Shown: positions 1 to 8,744 of the stretch, piece after piece | Numbering within the stretch: the stretch's first letter is position 1 | How the letters are laid out: each line of letters begins with the position of its first letter | Origin: Lentisphaerota bacterium | GTDB taxonomy: Bacteria; Verrucomicrobiota; Lentisphaeria; Victivallales; Victivallaceae | Direction: 5' to 3' | Assembly: GCA_015061495.1 (NCBI GenBank) | Contig: SUWL01000013.1 | Coordinates: 1 to 45,319, forward strand | Length of the DNA: 45,319 nt | Notes under the pieces: generated by a model | The model's input: the letters and a program-made list of their open reading frames with translations, nothing else | Told to the model about the DNA's origin: nothing | Databases searched by the model: none | Translations under genes and position numbers: made by a program

Positions 1-1252
1 TGGTGGTGTTGATGGCTTTGCCGCCGCCGTTGACGGTAACTTTTCCTCCGGAAGAAACGAGAGTATTTTCCGCTTTGCCGTTCTGATAGACGGTGACACC
101 GCCTAAAACGGTGGCACTGCTGGCAGTCCCGCCGCCGTAAACATGGACTGAACCGCTCTTTTGAATCAGGGATTTGACCATTTTTCCTCCGGCATAGATG
201 AAACTCAAGCCGTTGGAGTTTACCGTTACATTATTGGCTGAAGCGGCATTGGAAACATAGAATCTTCCGTAACCGTTGACCGTGGCATTATTGGCATGAC
301 CTCCATAGTAAAGATGTATCCATCCGCCGCTTGAAACGGTGGCAGTTTCCATTTTTCCGCCACTGGAAACAAAGACCAAACCTCCGGAAGAAACATGGGT
401 GTTGCTTGCCGTTGCACCGCTGGAAATGTAGGTTTTCCCGAAACGGATGATGCCGTTGTTGAGCTTTGCACCGTTATCCACATAGAGCTGCCCCATATAG
501 TAAACGGTCGCGCCATTCGCCACACCGCCTCTGTAAACATACATTGAACCAAAATTGTCCACGATGGTATTATCCGCTTTGCCCCCGGAAGATACGGCCA
601 TCTTGCCTCCGGAAGAAATCACCGTATTGCTTGCCGTCCCGCCATTGGAAACATATACTGCGCCTCCAGCGTTTACGGTGGTTTTGCTTGCTACCCCGGC
701 GGAGTAGATGTACATGTCATTATGTTTCAACGAAATTCCAGTGGATACATTGCCGCTGCTGATATGATAATCGGCAATGACAACCGCAGCGTGGGAGGCA
801 AGACCGTTTCCGCCGTGATTAAGCGTGCCGAGGAGATGGTCGGTTTCGTGGGAAATGGTGGAGATGATCTCTGCATCCGAAGCCGTGGAATCAAGGTTGA
901 CAAAGGCGTTATCGTCTTTTATCTGATTGCCTTTGTCAATGGTTTCTGCAAGACCGGCAAAGTTGCCGTATTGGTCAAAAGCCGAAGTTTTACCGATAAA
1001 TATGGTGGAGTATTCACCTGCTGCCGTTTTTTCAGTGACAAACCGGACATTTTGCGAAGCATACTGTTTATTGAGTGTTGCAACGATTTTGTTAATGCGT
1101 TCAGCGGTCAATTTTGCATTATTGACCGTTACCTGATCAACGGTTAATATTTCGCCATTGTAACGGGTCAATTCTCCGTCAAAATCCAGATATACTACCT
1201 GTTCTGCCGCCGAAATTTGCGGCACATACTGCAATCCGCCATGGTTCTGCAT
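1..1252 (-). CDS. Metzincin-like protease with AIDA-type repeats (N-terminal part)
   Basis: The frame is open from an ATG at 1252 to the window edge, so only about 417 residues are visible and the C-terminus is missing. The first ~165 residues form a globular domain that ends with the zinc-protease signature HETDHLLGTLNH (residues 135-146), an exact HExxHxxGxxH metzincin motif. From about residue 175 the protein becomes a chain of roughly 19-residue repeats of the type GGxAxNTxVxSGGxxxVxx, as in AIDA-type adhesin repeats that build beta-solenoids. I chose the ATG at 1252 because AGGAG lies 9 bases upstream; an in-frame ATG at 1279 has no good Shine-Dalgarno. No Sec signal peptide or lipobox is visible, which is odd for a likely surface protein. 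A strong promoter lies just upstream. Likely role (inferred): cell-surface or secreted protease/adhesin; substrate unknown. Confidence 0.8.
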   Translation of the reverse strand, partial: MQNHGGLQYVPQISAAEQVVYLDFDGELTRYNGEILTVDQVTVNNAKLTAERINKIVATLNKQYASQNVRFVTEKTAAGEYSTIFIGKTSAFDQYGNFAGLAETIDKGNQIKDDNAFVNLDSTASDAEIISTISHETDHLLGTLNHGGNGLASHAAVVIADYHISSGNVSTGISLKHNDMYIYSAGVASKTTVNAGGAVYVSNGGTASNTVISSGGKMAVSSGGKADNTIVDNFGSMYVYRGGVANGATVYYMGQLYVDNGAKLNNGIIRFGKTYISSGATASNTHVSSGGLVFVSSGGKMETATVSSGGWIHLYYGGHANNATVNGYGRFYVSNAASANNVTVNSNGLSFIYAGGKMVKSLIQKSGSVHVYGGGTASSATVLGGVTVYQNGKAENTLVSSGGKVTVNGGGKAINTT

Positions 1253-1300
1253 TTTTTCTGACTCCTGTCGTTTGGGCATAGTACAATATCTATGTCTATT

Positions 1301-1329
1301 AATATATCATCATATACAACATCTGTCAA
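1301..1329 (-). promoter_or_regulatory. Sigma-70-type promoter of the metzincin/AIDA gene
   Basis: On the minus strand a perfect -35 TTGACA (1324-1329) is separated by 17 bp from the -10 TATATT (1301-1306). The predicted start gives a leader of about 40 bases before the ATG at 1252. Confidence 0.65.
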
Positions 1330-1339
1330 GTTGTTGTAT
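1314..1339. promoter_or_regulatory. Inverted repeat around the -35 box, possible operator
   Basis: ATACAAC (1314-1320) and GTTGTAT (1333-1339) are inverted copies separated by 12 bases. They flank the -35 hexamer of the leftward promoter, a usual place for a repressor. It could be chance in AT-rich DNA. Confidence 0.3.
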
Positions 1340-1391
1340 TTAACAAAAAGACACTTGTATCGTTGGTACTCTGTTCTGTTGTGAATTATGC

Positions 1392-1420
1392 TTGAATTTT
1401 TTTACATAATGATGTACATT
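1392..1420 (+). promoter_or_regulatory. Promoter of the glycosidase-like gene at 1463
   Basis: TTGAAT (1392-1397), a 17-bp spacer and TACATT (1415-1420). It lies inside an in-frame upstream extension of the gene (from 1388), which argues that translation starts later, at 1463. ATGTACAT (1412-1419), a small palindrome, overlaps the -10. Confidence 0.5.
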
Positions 1421-1462
1421 AATAACGATGCAAATAGAGTACATAATTTAAGGCGCATTTTT

Positions 1463-3814
1463 ATGAATAATTATTATCAGATAGTTTCCGGAGAACAACG
1501 GATAACTTTTGAAAATTCTCCCATGCCGTCGATGGTGGAAGTCCGCCGTTTTGACGGTTCTTATCTGCCGGTGATCGTCAACAGGGGAACTGCTTTTTCC
1601 ATAGCAGATGGCGCGGGAAATGTCTACTACGCCAGAGTCGCCGGAGATGCCGTGATTTCTCAGGAAAACGGTGCAGATATCATCCGTTTTGATCAGGTGG
1701 AATTTTTTACCGCTGACGGAAAAAAAGGCGAAGATCTGCTGGCGGTTTTTCAGTATGAGATATTTGCAGATGGAACGGTGTTTACTGACTGTTTTTTTCT
1801 TTCCAACCGGGCTGATAAAAGGGTTTTTAAATATTTGAAAGTTTCTTTCAATACCGATATTTCATCATTTGACGATGCCAGATATGCTGTTTTGCACCGT
1901 CCGGCAAAACTGGATGGTGCAATCATACAGGATCTTTCTCCCAAACGTTTTGTTGAGCGTAATATTACGCAGGAACTGCCGGAAATTTTGCCGCTTGCCA
2001 CATTCAATTGTTTTCAGAATGGCGGCGAAGAACTCTATTTTGAATTTTTTATGGAAGGTGGGACTACTCTTTCCGGAAAGCCCGGTGAAAATTGGACTTC
2101 TTTGCTTTGGCAGAACAATTCCCCGGCGATTATCTGGAATTTCCAAAATGTTCCGGCTGAAAAAGATCATCTGGTTTTTCAGTTCCGCAACCGTTGGGGC
2201 TGGTCTCTTAAAACTCCACCCAGGCAGCGGCACATGCCGCCGTTTACCATGTATCACTATCTGGACAATACCGTCCGTTATCCATCAGATGATGTGCTTG
2301 ATGCGCTGCACGATTCCGGGTGTGACGTGTTGATAATCCATGAAAACTGGCGTCTGGATATTCAAAATGGCGGTATCCCTTTTGATGAAAAGAGATTACG
2401 TCAGGTAATTGCAAAGGCTCATGCTCTCGGAATGAGAGTTGCTCTTTACATGCGCGGAGCCGAACAATCGGCAAAAGAGAGTTTCTGCAGCTGGTTTGAC
2501 CGTTATTTGCAAAAGGATTACGATGGGTTATACATGGATTACGGCGGGGCATTGACCCATTCGGAAGCTCCTTCAGAAGATTTCGTGGACGGGAAAACCG
2601 GATTCCGTACTCAGTACATGAAGTTGAAATCTTTGCGTGAACGGGTCGGCGAAAACGGATTGTTTTTCTCCCATACCGGTGCGCACTATGCCGCATTGGG
2701 AATGAATTTCATGAATGGTTACGTTTCCGGAGAAGGAGAACGCGGAATGCTTATCCGGGGCAGAAAGGAGTATGGGTACTTCAGTATGGCAGCCGGCGGC
2801 AGTTGCGGGACTTTGTGGAGTGCGGCTTTTCCGGAATATGCTACCAGAGAAATAGTTCCCTTTATTGCTTCCGCCGGGCAATATCCCCATTCGGCGCTTG
2901 GGGAACAATTCATCTCCTGCAGTTTGGTACATCCTAAAGAGCCGGGGATCAACGACAGGGCATTCCGGCCATTGTGGAAACTCTGGAAACTGTTTGTCAA
3001 CGAACGTGATATGCTGGTGGTAAATGACTTTAACAGTACCGGTATATTCAAATACGATATTCAGGACGGACACTATCTGATGATTTCTCAAGACCGTCAG
3101 CGGGCGTTGCTGATCCTTGCCAACTTTTCCGGAGAGCCGCGTCGGGTGGATGCATCATGCAATTGGAGTAGACTTCCATTTGATATCAACGGCAAGAACG
3201 CTTATCTTTTGACTCCGGATGAAAACACTCCCGGTCAGATCCGGCGTGTCGCGGAAAATTTGCCGGATGTTGCACTGGATGGTTATGGTTGTGCCGGAAT
3301 CCTCTTTGATGCCGGAGAACCGGATTTCAAAGAATATCTGCGTCCTTATCATCAGGTCAGTTCCCCGGAAGGCCGAGCCTGGCTGGAGGAGATCGCCCGG
3401 CAAAAAGAGCTGCGGGAAGATCCTCCTTGTTGGGAACAAGTGTTTCTGAAGTTGAAAATTGCGGATATGCCGGCATTCAGTTATGAAGATTCTATGACTG
3501 TTGATTTGTTCCTCAATGAATCTTATCTCGTTGAATTCAATGGAGACGGATCGTTTGAAAAAATTGCTCCCATCGTTACTGATGGCGGTCACACTCTGAC
3601 AACCGGGGAATTTTCTGCGGTGATGGATCTGAAAAAACTTCTGCCATCCGGCAGACATCATTTGGGGATCTATGCCACACATTTGGGGGAACCGTTTTAT
3701 TCCTTCTTTTCAGCAGAACTTTTCAACGGAAACGGAGACAGTTATGAGATAGTTTTCCGGAATGATTTGGAAGATGACCGGGCATTTCTGCACTTTGACG
3801 TGATCATTCCGTAA
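1463..3814 (+). CDS. Glycosidase-like TIM-barrel protein (unassigned family)
   Basis: A 783-residue protein with no signal peptide, so probably cytoplasmic. Residues ~1-250 look like a beta-sandwich, ~260-560 like a (beta/alpha)8 barrel, and the rest like beta-rich C-terminal domains. Barrel strands end in motifs such as HENWRLD (293-299) and GLYMDYGG (355-362), where acidic residues could be catalytic, as in alpha-galactosidase-type clans; this is resemblance, not a family assignment. The ATG at 1463 is preferred over the in-frame 1388 because the promoter lies between them and AAGG sits about 11 bases upstream. The gene stands alone between its promoter and a strong terminator. A role in degrading an imported oligosaccharide is inferred. 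Confidence 0.65.
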   Translation: MNNYYQIVSGEQRITFENSPMPSMVEVRRFDGSYLPVIVNRGTAFSIADGAGNVYYARVAGDAVISQENGADIIRFDQVEFFTADGKKGEDLLAVFQYEIFADGTVFTDCFFLSNRADKRVFKYLKVSFNTDISSFDDARYAVLHRPAKLDGAIIQDLSPKRFVERNITQELPEILPLATFNCFQNGGEELYFEFFMEGGTTLSGKPGENWTSLLWQNNSPAIIWNFQNVPAEKDHLVFQFRNRWGWSLKTPPRQRHMPPFTMYHYLDNTVRYPSDDVLDALHDSGCDVLIIHENWRLDIQNGGIPFDEKRLRQVIAKAHALGMRVALYMRGAEQSAKESFCSWFDRYLQKDYDGLYMDYGGALTHSEAPSEDFVDGKTGFRTQYMKLKSLRERVGENGLFFSHTGAHYAALGMNFMNGYVSGEGERGMLIRGRKEYGYFSMAAGGSCGTLWSAAFPEYATREIVPFIASAGQYPHSALGEQFISCSLVHPKEPGINDRAFRPLWKLWKLFVNERDMLVVNDFNSTGIFKYDIQDGHYLMISQDRQRALLILANFSGEPRRVDASCNWSRLPFDINGKNAYLLTPDENTPGQIRRVAENLPDVALDGYGCAGILFDAGEPDFKEYLRPYHQVSSPEGRAWLEEIARQKELREDPPCWEQVFLKLKIADMPAFSYEDSMTVDLFLNESYLVEFNGDGSFEKIAPIVTDGGHTLTTGEFSAVMDLKKLLPSGRHHLGIYATHLGEPFYSFFSAELFNGNGDSYEIVFRNDLEDDRAFLHFDVIIP

Positions 3815-3823
3815 AGCTGATAC

Positions 3824-3880
3824 AAAAAACGGGGGGTATTCCACTGTCGGTCTCCCCCCCCGCTTTTTTTTGTTTTTTTT
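3824..3880. terminator. Bidirectional intrinsic terminator
   Basis: A G/C-only stem (GGGGGG paired with CCCCCC, 3830-3862) is flanked by an A-run on the left (3824-3829) and a long T-run on the right. It can end the rightward glycosidase-like gene and the leftward helicase gene. Confidence 0.85.
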
Positions 3881-3887
3881 GCCGGAA

Positions 3888-5582
3888 TCATTCTTCTTCG
3901 GCGATCCATTTGAAAAATTCTTCCCGCAAAGGTTTATGAGTTTTTATCTTTTTCTTTTTTTGTGGACGTTCTGATTGATCGGATTTTTTCTGCCGATTTT
4001 CCCGTGGCTCGTCGTATTTGAAGCGCCACTCTTTATCTTTCTTGAAAACCGTAAGGATTTTTTCGGCATCGATCGGATCGGCATTGATAAAGGTTTTATC
4101 GGCACGGCAGATGATTTTTCCCAGTTGGGTACTTTTGATCCCGGTGCGCTCTGCAATGACCCGAAGCAGTTCCGGTACGGTTATGCCATCTGCCCGACCG
4201 GCAAAAAGCAGAAGTTTTTTCATATGCGATTCGTCCGGACGCTCTTTGGGAGTACTGCCGAAATCCCGGTAATTATCCAGCAGCAGCTCGTTGTTGAAAT
4301 GCAATTTGAGTACAGCGGCAACCGCTTCAGCCGGATGGGAACCGAGTGTGCAGAGTTCTTCGGCAAAATTCAGGTAATCTTTCGCCGCTCCGGTTTCAAG
4401 CAGCAGCGCGATATTTTCTGCGAAAAGTTGTTTTTTTGCTTCGATGATATCAGCTGGAGTCGGCAGTTTTTTCATCGGTATTTCATTGCCGATGTCCTTT
4501 TCTATGAATTTCAGTTTCCGTTTTTCTCCGGGGGTGACAAATGATACCGCTACTCCGTGTCTGCCGGCTCTGCCGGTTCGTCCGATGCGATGGATGTAGA
4601 TTTCCGAATTCTGCGGCAGGGAGTAGTTGATCACGTGGGTCAGATCGTTGACATCGATTCCCCGTGCCGCCACGTCGGTAGCAATGAGCAGCGGGAACTT
4701 ATGTTTTTTGAATGCGTTGATCACCCGCAGACGCTGCGTCTGGGAAATTTCTCCGTGGAGAGCTTCGGCACGGTAATTGCGGGCGTGGAGTTTTTCAGTA
4801 ACTTCATCCACATCAGCGCGGGTGCGGCAAAATACCATGGCATAAAGATCGGTATTGGCATCGATCAAACGGCAGAGCGCGTCAAGTTTGTGTTCCCGTT
4901 TTACTTCGTGGAAATATTGTTCGGTAAGCGCGACATTGGTGGCGCTTTGCCCGCCGGTACGGGCAACTTCGTAATCCGGCCGCATGAATTCTGCAGCAAT
5001 ATCCATGATCTCCTGCGGCATGGTTGCGCTGAACATCAGCATCCGTTTGTCCGGATTGGTCAGGGAAAGAATTTCCCGGATATCATCAATAAATCCCATG
5101 TCGAGCATCTCATCGGCTTCGTCAAGAATAGCGAACTGCAACTGGTCAAGTTGCAGTTTCCCGCGGCGGTGAAGATCCATGATTCTGCCGGGAGTACCGA
5201 CAACAATATCCACTCCTTTTTTCAGAATATCCAACTGAACGGTGATCAGTTGTCCGCCAAAAAAAGGCGCAGTTTTCAGCGGTTTGCTGCCGGCAAGCGA
5301 AATCAATTCATCGGCGATTTGTATCGAGAGTTCCCGGGTGGGAGCAAGAATAAGAGCTTTGGGTACTTTCCCCGGTTCGATGGTCTGGATCACCGGCAAA
5401 CCGAATGCCGCCGTTTTTCCGGTTCCGGTCAGAGCCTGACCGATCAGGTCTTTTTCGCCGGAAAGCAGCAGCGGAATCGCCAGCGACTGGATTGCGCTGG
5501 GAGTTTGAAAATTTTTGGCAAGCAAAGCGGGAATGAGTTCATCCGCAATACCGAGGGCGCGGAATTCTGGCAAATCGTTCAT
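3888..5582 (-). CDS. deaD: DEAD-box RNA helicase, DeaD/CsdA type
   Basis: A 564-residue ATP-dependent RNA helicase expected to unwind structured RNA, for example in ribosome assembly or cold adaptation. All core motifs are visible in order: Q-motif region with PSAIQ, motif I ALTGTGKT, Ia PTREL, Ib TPGR, II DEAD, III SAT, V ATDVAARGID and VI HRIGRTGRAG. After the two RecA-like domains, residues ~450-525 match a DbpA-type RNA-binding domain (a GRADGI...IGKI pattern), which separates DeaD/DbpA from shorter RhlE types. The last ~35 residues are Lys/Arg-rich, another RNA-binding feature. There is little Shine-Dalgarno before the ATG. It is monocistronic with its own promoter and shares a terminator with the convergent neighbour. 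Whether it is DeaD or DbpA in function cannot be decided from sequence alone. Confidence 0.93.
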   Translation of the reverse strand: MNDLPEFRALGIADELIPALLAKNFQTPSAIQSLAIPLLLSGEKDLIGQALTGTGKTAAFGLPVIQTIEPGKVPKALILAPTRELSIQIADELISLAGSKPLKTAPFFGGQLITVQLDILKKGVDIVVGTPGRIMDLHRRGKLQLDQLQFAILDEADEMLDMGFIDDIREILSLTNPDKRMLMFSATMPQEIMDIAAEFMRPDYEVARTGGQSATNVALTEQYFHEVKREHKLDALCRLIDANTDLYAMVFCRTRADVDEVTEKLHARNYRAEALHGEISQTQRLRVINAFKKHKFPLLIATDVAARGIDVNDLTHVINYSLPQNSEIYIHRIGRTGRAGRHGVAVSFVTPGEKRKLKFIEKDIGNEIPMKKLPTPADIIEAKKQLFAENIALLLETGAAKDYLNFAEELCTLGSHPAEAVAAVLKLHFNNELLLDNYRDFGSTPKERPDESHMKKLLLFAGRADGITVPELLRVIAERTGIKSTQLGKIICRADKTFINADPIDAEKILTVFKKDKEWRFKYDEPRENRQKKSDQSERPQKKKKIKTHKPLREEFFKWIAEEE

Positions 5583-5626
5583 GGTTCAATGGTACTTTCA
5601 AACAAATTTGATAAAAACATTTCCCT

Positions 5627-5655
5627 AATATACATCTTAAATCAGATAAAAACAA
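5627..5655 (-). promoter_or_regulatory. Promoter of deaD
   Basis: Minus strand TTGTTT (5650-5655), a 17-bp spacer and TATATT (5627-5632). The predicted leader is ~38 bases. Confidence 0.55.
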
Positions 5656-5707
5656 TTTTATTATTGCCGTTTCCGGCAAATAATAGCAGAAAAACTGCTT
5701 GAAAGAG

Positions 5708-5736
5708 TTGAAAAAATGATAGGGGACACCTATATT
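5708..5736 (+). promoter_or_regulatory. Promoter of the antiporter gene
   Basis: TTGAAA (5708-5713), a 17-bp spacer and TATATT (5731-5736), about 39 bases before the ATG at 5775. The 5583-5774 gap otherwise holds only the divergent deaD promoter. Confidence 0.65.
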
Positions 5737-5774
5737 AAGAAGATCATTCAGATTGTAGTCAGGAGGTTTTTTGT

Positions 5775-7142
5775 ATGAGTGATGGTGCGTTTTTGATTTT
5801 GTTTCTGGCATTTACCGGTTTAATGGGGTTGGTGCCGTTTTTGTTGCGCAAATTCAATATCCCGACGGTGATTTCACTGCTTATCGTCGGCATGCTGATC
5901 GGTCCGACCGGCATCGGAGTGGATCTGGTCGGGATTCTTTCCAACAGTTTGAGTTTTCTCGGGACACCGGGGAATGAAGCGCAAACGGCGCTGCAGACGA
6001 CAGAAAGTTTCAATATGATCATCAATTCGCTGGGGTCCTTGGGGTTGATGCTGCTGATGGCGCTTGCCGGTATGGAAGCTGATTTCAAATTGATAAAGTC
6101 CGTGCGTAAACCGGTTATTACGTTGAGTATATTTACATTTTTGCTTCCTGCTGTTGCCGGATATTGGGTCTATTGGTATTTCCAACCGACTGATTTGGCT
6201 GGTAAACTGCTCTACGCCTCGCTGTTTGCATCTCACTCTGTCGGTATCGTTTTCCCGGTGATGCGGGAGTTGAAATTGAGCAAGACCCGTTTCGGAGCAG
6301 CTGTGCTTATTTCAACGGTAATAACCGATATCGCCAGTATTGTACTGTTGGCTGTCAGTGTTCAGCTGCACCGTCAGTCCCAGCAAATATCTCACTCGGT
6401 GGTCAATGGAACACTGTCAATTTTTGACCATGTAAGCAGTGACTTTTTCGGAAACAGTTTTGTGCCGGTATTTTTGCTGATCGTGGTTGCATATCTGGTT
6501 GTTTCCATGGCGGCAGTTTATTTTGTCGGCAAGCTGCTGCTCAAATTTTTCAAACCCAATGAAGATGTGTTGATTACTTTTGTATTGCTGGTGATCCTGG
6601 TTACGGTGATTGTCGGGGAATTGCTGGGGATCAACCTGGTCGTAGGGGCTTTTATTGCCGGATTGGGGTTGTCGCAGGTAGTTCAGCAGCGGGATATGCT
6701 GCTTTTTAAGCGGATGGAAAGTATCGGTTATGGATTTTTGATCCCGTTTCTGTTTGTGTCGATCGGTATGAAAACCGATTTCGCCGCGTTTCAGAATTCC
6801 GGAAGTTGGTGGATCGTGATTCTTACGGTCGCGGGGTTGATTATCAGCAAAATGGCATCCGGATATGCTGCGATGCGGATATGCGGATTCAATAACGCTC
6901 AAGGAGTTGCTGCCGGATTGATGACCGTGCCGCAGCTCTCGGCGACTTTGGCGGCGGCGGCGATCGGTAAAGATTTGGGATTGCTCAATGAAAACTTTTT
7001 CAATGCGATTATCATTTTGTCAATCGTGACAACTTTGCCGATTCCGTCTCTTGTTCGTGCGGTACTTGCCTGCAATAAAAAGAGTTTTGAGGAAACTGAT
7101 TATCAGGTTCCAGATGTGGTCAAAGAAGATAATTTGCTGTAA
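5775..7142 (+). CDS. Cation:proton antiporter (CPA2/Na+/H+ exchanger type)
   Basis: A 455-residue integral membrane protein with about 12 hydrophobic helices, expected to exchange Na+ or K+ for protons across the inner membrane. Family-type features include an N-terminal helix block with IPTVISLLIVGMLIGP and a conserved GxxLGINLVVGAFIAGL segment near residue 280. No cytoplasmic TrkA/RCK nucleotide-binding domain follows, so it is the bare-membrane-domain version rather than a full KefB/KefC protein. The start is fixed by AGGAGG at 5761-5766. The transporter at 7175 follows after 32 bases and is probably co-transcribed. The ion specificity cannot be read from the sequence. Confidence 0.85.
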   Translation: MSDGAFLILFLAFTGLMGLVPFLLRKFNIPTVISLLIVGMLIGPTGIGVDLVGILSNSLSFLGTPGNEAQTALQTTESFNMIINSLGSLGLMLLMALAGMEADFKLIKSVRKPVITLSIFTFLLPAVAGYWVYWYFQPTDLAGKLLYASLFASHSVGIVFPVMRELKLSKTRFGAAVLISTVITDIASIVLLAVSVQLHRQSQQISHSVVNGTLSIFDHVSSDFFGNSFVPVFLLIVVAYLVVSMAAVYFVGKLLLKFFKPNEDVLITFVLLVILVTVIVGELLGINLVVGAFIAGLGLSQVVQQRDMLLFKRMESIGYGFLIPFLFVSIGMKTDFAAFQNSGSWWIVILTVAGLIISKMASGYAAMRICGFNNAQGVAAGLMTVPQLSATLAAAAIGKDLGLLNENFFNAIIILSIVTTLPIPSLVRAVLACNKKSFEETDYQVPDVVKEDNLL

Positions 7143-7174
7143 TAAAAAAACAGATATAACTGCTGTATAGTATT

Positions 7175-8104
7175 ATGAATGAATTGCAAATGTTGATTTT
7201 TGGCATTTTTGCCATGGTTATGGTTGGTGCCGGTTGGACAGTGTTTGGCTATATTATGGGCAAAGCACCGAAATTGGGCATTGATGTTACCGGTTTGATG
7301 TTCATATTTACCGGCATTGAATTTCTGTTGAGTTTGATTGCGGCATTCTGTACCGGTATTCCCCGGGTGTCTCCGGCTGGCTGGGGGATTTGCTGCGGGT
7401 TGTTGGTTGCCTGCGGGATCGTCAACTACTTTCAGTTGGATGTGTTGTCCCGTGCTATGCAGAAAGGTCCTAATGGGATCATTTGGACGATCACGCAATC
7501 GGGATTTGTTTTTCCGTTTGCCGTTGGAATAATCTTTTTTGGTGTTCCGCTTGAAAATATCCGCATTGCCGGTTTTGTTTGCATCATTATCAGTTTGTGC
7601 GTATTCGGACTTTGCGGAGATAATAACAAATCATCCGGAAAGTGGAAGTTTCTGGCGATTGCGGCATTTCTCATTACCGGATTGAGCCAGGTGTTGAGCA
7701 ATTTACCATCGTATTTCAAAGAGGCGGAAAAAATCACCCCGATGTGGAGAACTGCCGCGTTTGCTCTGGGAATGATCGGCGGCTGCATTATCGTGCGCAT
7801 GCGGAAACTTCCGGAGCTTTTTGTCACGATACGTAAACAGTTAGGTGAAAAAGAGGTCTGGAAAATGGCAGCATGGGGCAGTTTGACCAACTTATTGACT
7901 TCTATATTTTTCCTCTATCCCGGAATGGATGCGCTGGCCAAAGTCGGACACGGAGCAATCGCCTATCCGGTAATGGTATGTTCCTGTCTGATCGTATTTG
8001 AATTGTACGCGATCATTGTCCTGCGGGAAAAGCGTTCACTTTTGCAAATAGGAGCATTGCTTTTGTGCATAGCCGGAGCCGCAGGTATATGTTTTAACAG
8101 TTGA
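7175..8104 (+). CDS. EamA/DMT-superfamily-like membrane transporter
   Basis: A 309-residue protein with about ten closely packed hydrophobic segments and short loops, the layout of drug/metabolite (EamA-like) permeases made of two five-helix halves. A hydrophilic stretch near residue 150 (GDNNKSSGKWK) marks the boundary between halves. It has no Shine-Dalgarno and starts 32 bases after the antiporter stop, so it may rely on read-through and coupling. The last 11 bases overlap the convergent gene at 8094. The substrate is unknown; a sugar or metabolite carrier of the RhaT/GRP kind is also possible. Confidence 0.7.
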   Translation: MNELQMLIFGIFAMVMVGAGWTVFGYIMGKAPKLGIDVTGLMFIFTGIEFLLSLIAAFCTGIPRVSPAGWGICCGLLVACGIVNYFQLDVLSRAMQKGPNGIIWTITQSGFVFPFAVGIIFFGVPLENIRIAGFVCIIISLCVFGLCGDNNKSSGKWKFLAIAAFLITGLSQVLSNLPSYFKEAEKITPMWRTAAFALGMIGGCIIVRMRKLPELFVTIRKQLGEKEVWKMAAWGSLTNLLTSIFFLYPGMDALAKVGHGAIAYPVMVCSCLIVFELYAIIVLREKRSLLQIGALLLCIAGAAGICFNS

Positions 8105-8726
8105 TGCTGCCCGGCTGAAGTTCGGAGAGTTTGTCAATCAACTGGTCTCTTACCAAAGCCAGACGTTTGCAAAAATAATGGCAATTATGCTGATCGATGC
8201 CGGAATTTTTCTCAAAGATATTTATCAGGGAAACCAGGTTTTCCAAATCAGTCAGAGAACGTTTGCCCAATGTGATGAGTAATGCAATCGGCACATCCCG
8301 GTCCGGTTCTGTAAAGTCGGCGCTGCGGGCAAGCAGTTTGGCAAAAGCGCAGTTTATACCGAGAGCATCGACAAAGATCCGGTGATCGGTAATGCCGGAA
8401 ATAAATGCATTCCATTCTGCTGCCAATTGATCCAGGGCGTCCACACAAGCAAAACAGACAGGGCGGCGGGGTTCATATTCAAGCGAGCTGTCAATGTCAT
8501 CGTCGCTTTCGTGGTCATTTACCCATTGCTGCAATGCTTCTTTGGAGCGGGAAGTTACCGGATCAAGCGGGGCATCTGCCGTACTGTTCTGCAAAACGGA
8601 TGGCATTTCACCGATCGGCAGATCAAGGCAGTATACCAGATCACGGAAAAATTCCGCAAGCGAACTTTCGTGCTTGCGGATTTCATTTTCCCATTGTTTC
8701 TCGTTCCAGGCTGGATAGTTGGTCAT
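8094..8726 (-). CDS. Hypothetical protein, third gene of the nadD-rsfS operon
   Basis: A 210-residue soluble, acidic and mostly helical protein that I do not recognise. It begins MTNYPAWNEKQWENEIRK and has a short acidic linker near residue 75 (ESDDDIDSSLEYE) followed by a small CFAC motif. No signal peptide or membrane segment is seen. GGGGA lies 8 bases before the ATG, and the gene starts 18 bases after the rsfS stop, so it belongs to the nadD-rsfS unit. Its 3' end overlaps the convergent transporter gene by 11 bases with no terminator between them. Position suggests a link to ribosome or NAD functions, but this is only association. Confidence 0.75.
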   Translation of the reverse strand: MTNYPAWNEKQWENEIRKHESSLAEFFRDLVYCLDLPIGEMPSVLQNSTADAPLDPVTSRSKEALQQWVNDHESDDDIDSSLEYEPRRPVCFACVDALDQLAAEWNAFISGITDHRIFVDALGINCAFAKLLARSADFTEPDRDVPIALLITLGKRSLTDLENLVSLINIFEKNSGIDQHNCHYFCKRLALVRDQLIDKLSELQPGSINC

Positions 8727-8744
8727 GGACAGGTCCCCGGCAGC

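Noticed and set aside
466..1147. Plus-strand frames opposite the left-edge repeat protein
   Set aside because: The minus-strand frame has the protease motif, repeats, promoter and Shine-Dalgarno; the plus-strand frames are low-complexity mirrors of the repeats.
1388..1462. N-terminal extension of the glycosidase-like gene
   Set aside because: The promoter lies in this stretch and the ATG at 1463 has better spacing.
4557..5702. A 381-codon plus-strand frame across deaD
   Set aside because: Antisense to a helicase with every motif present, and no ribosome-binding site.
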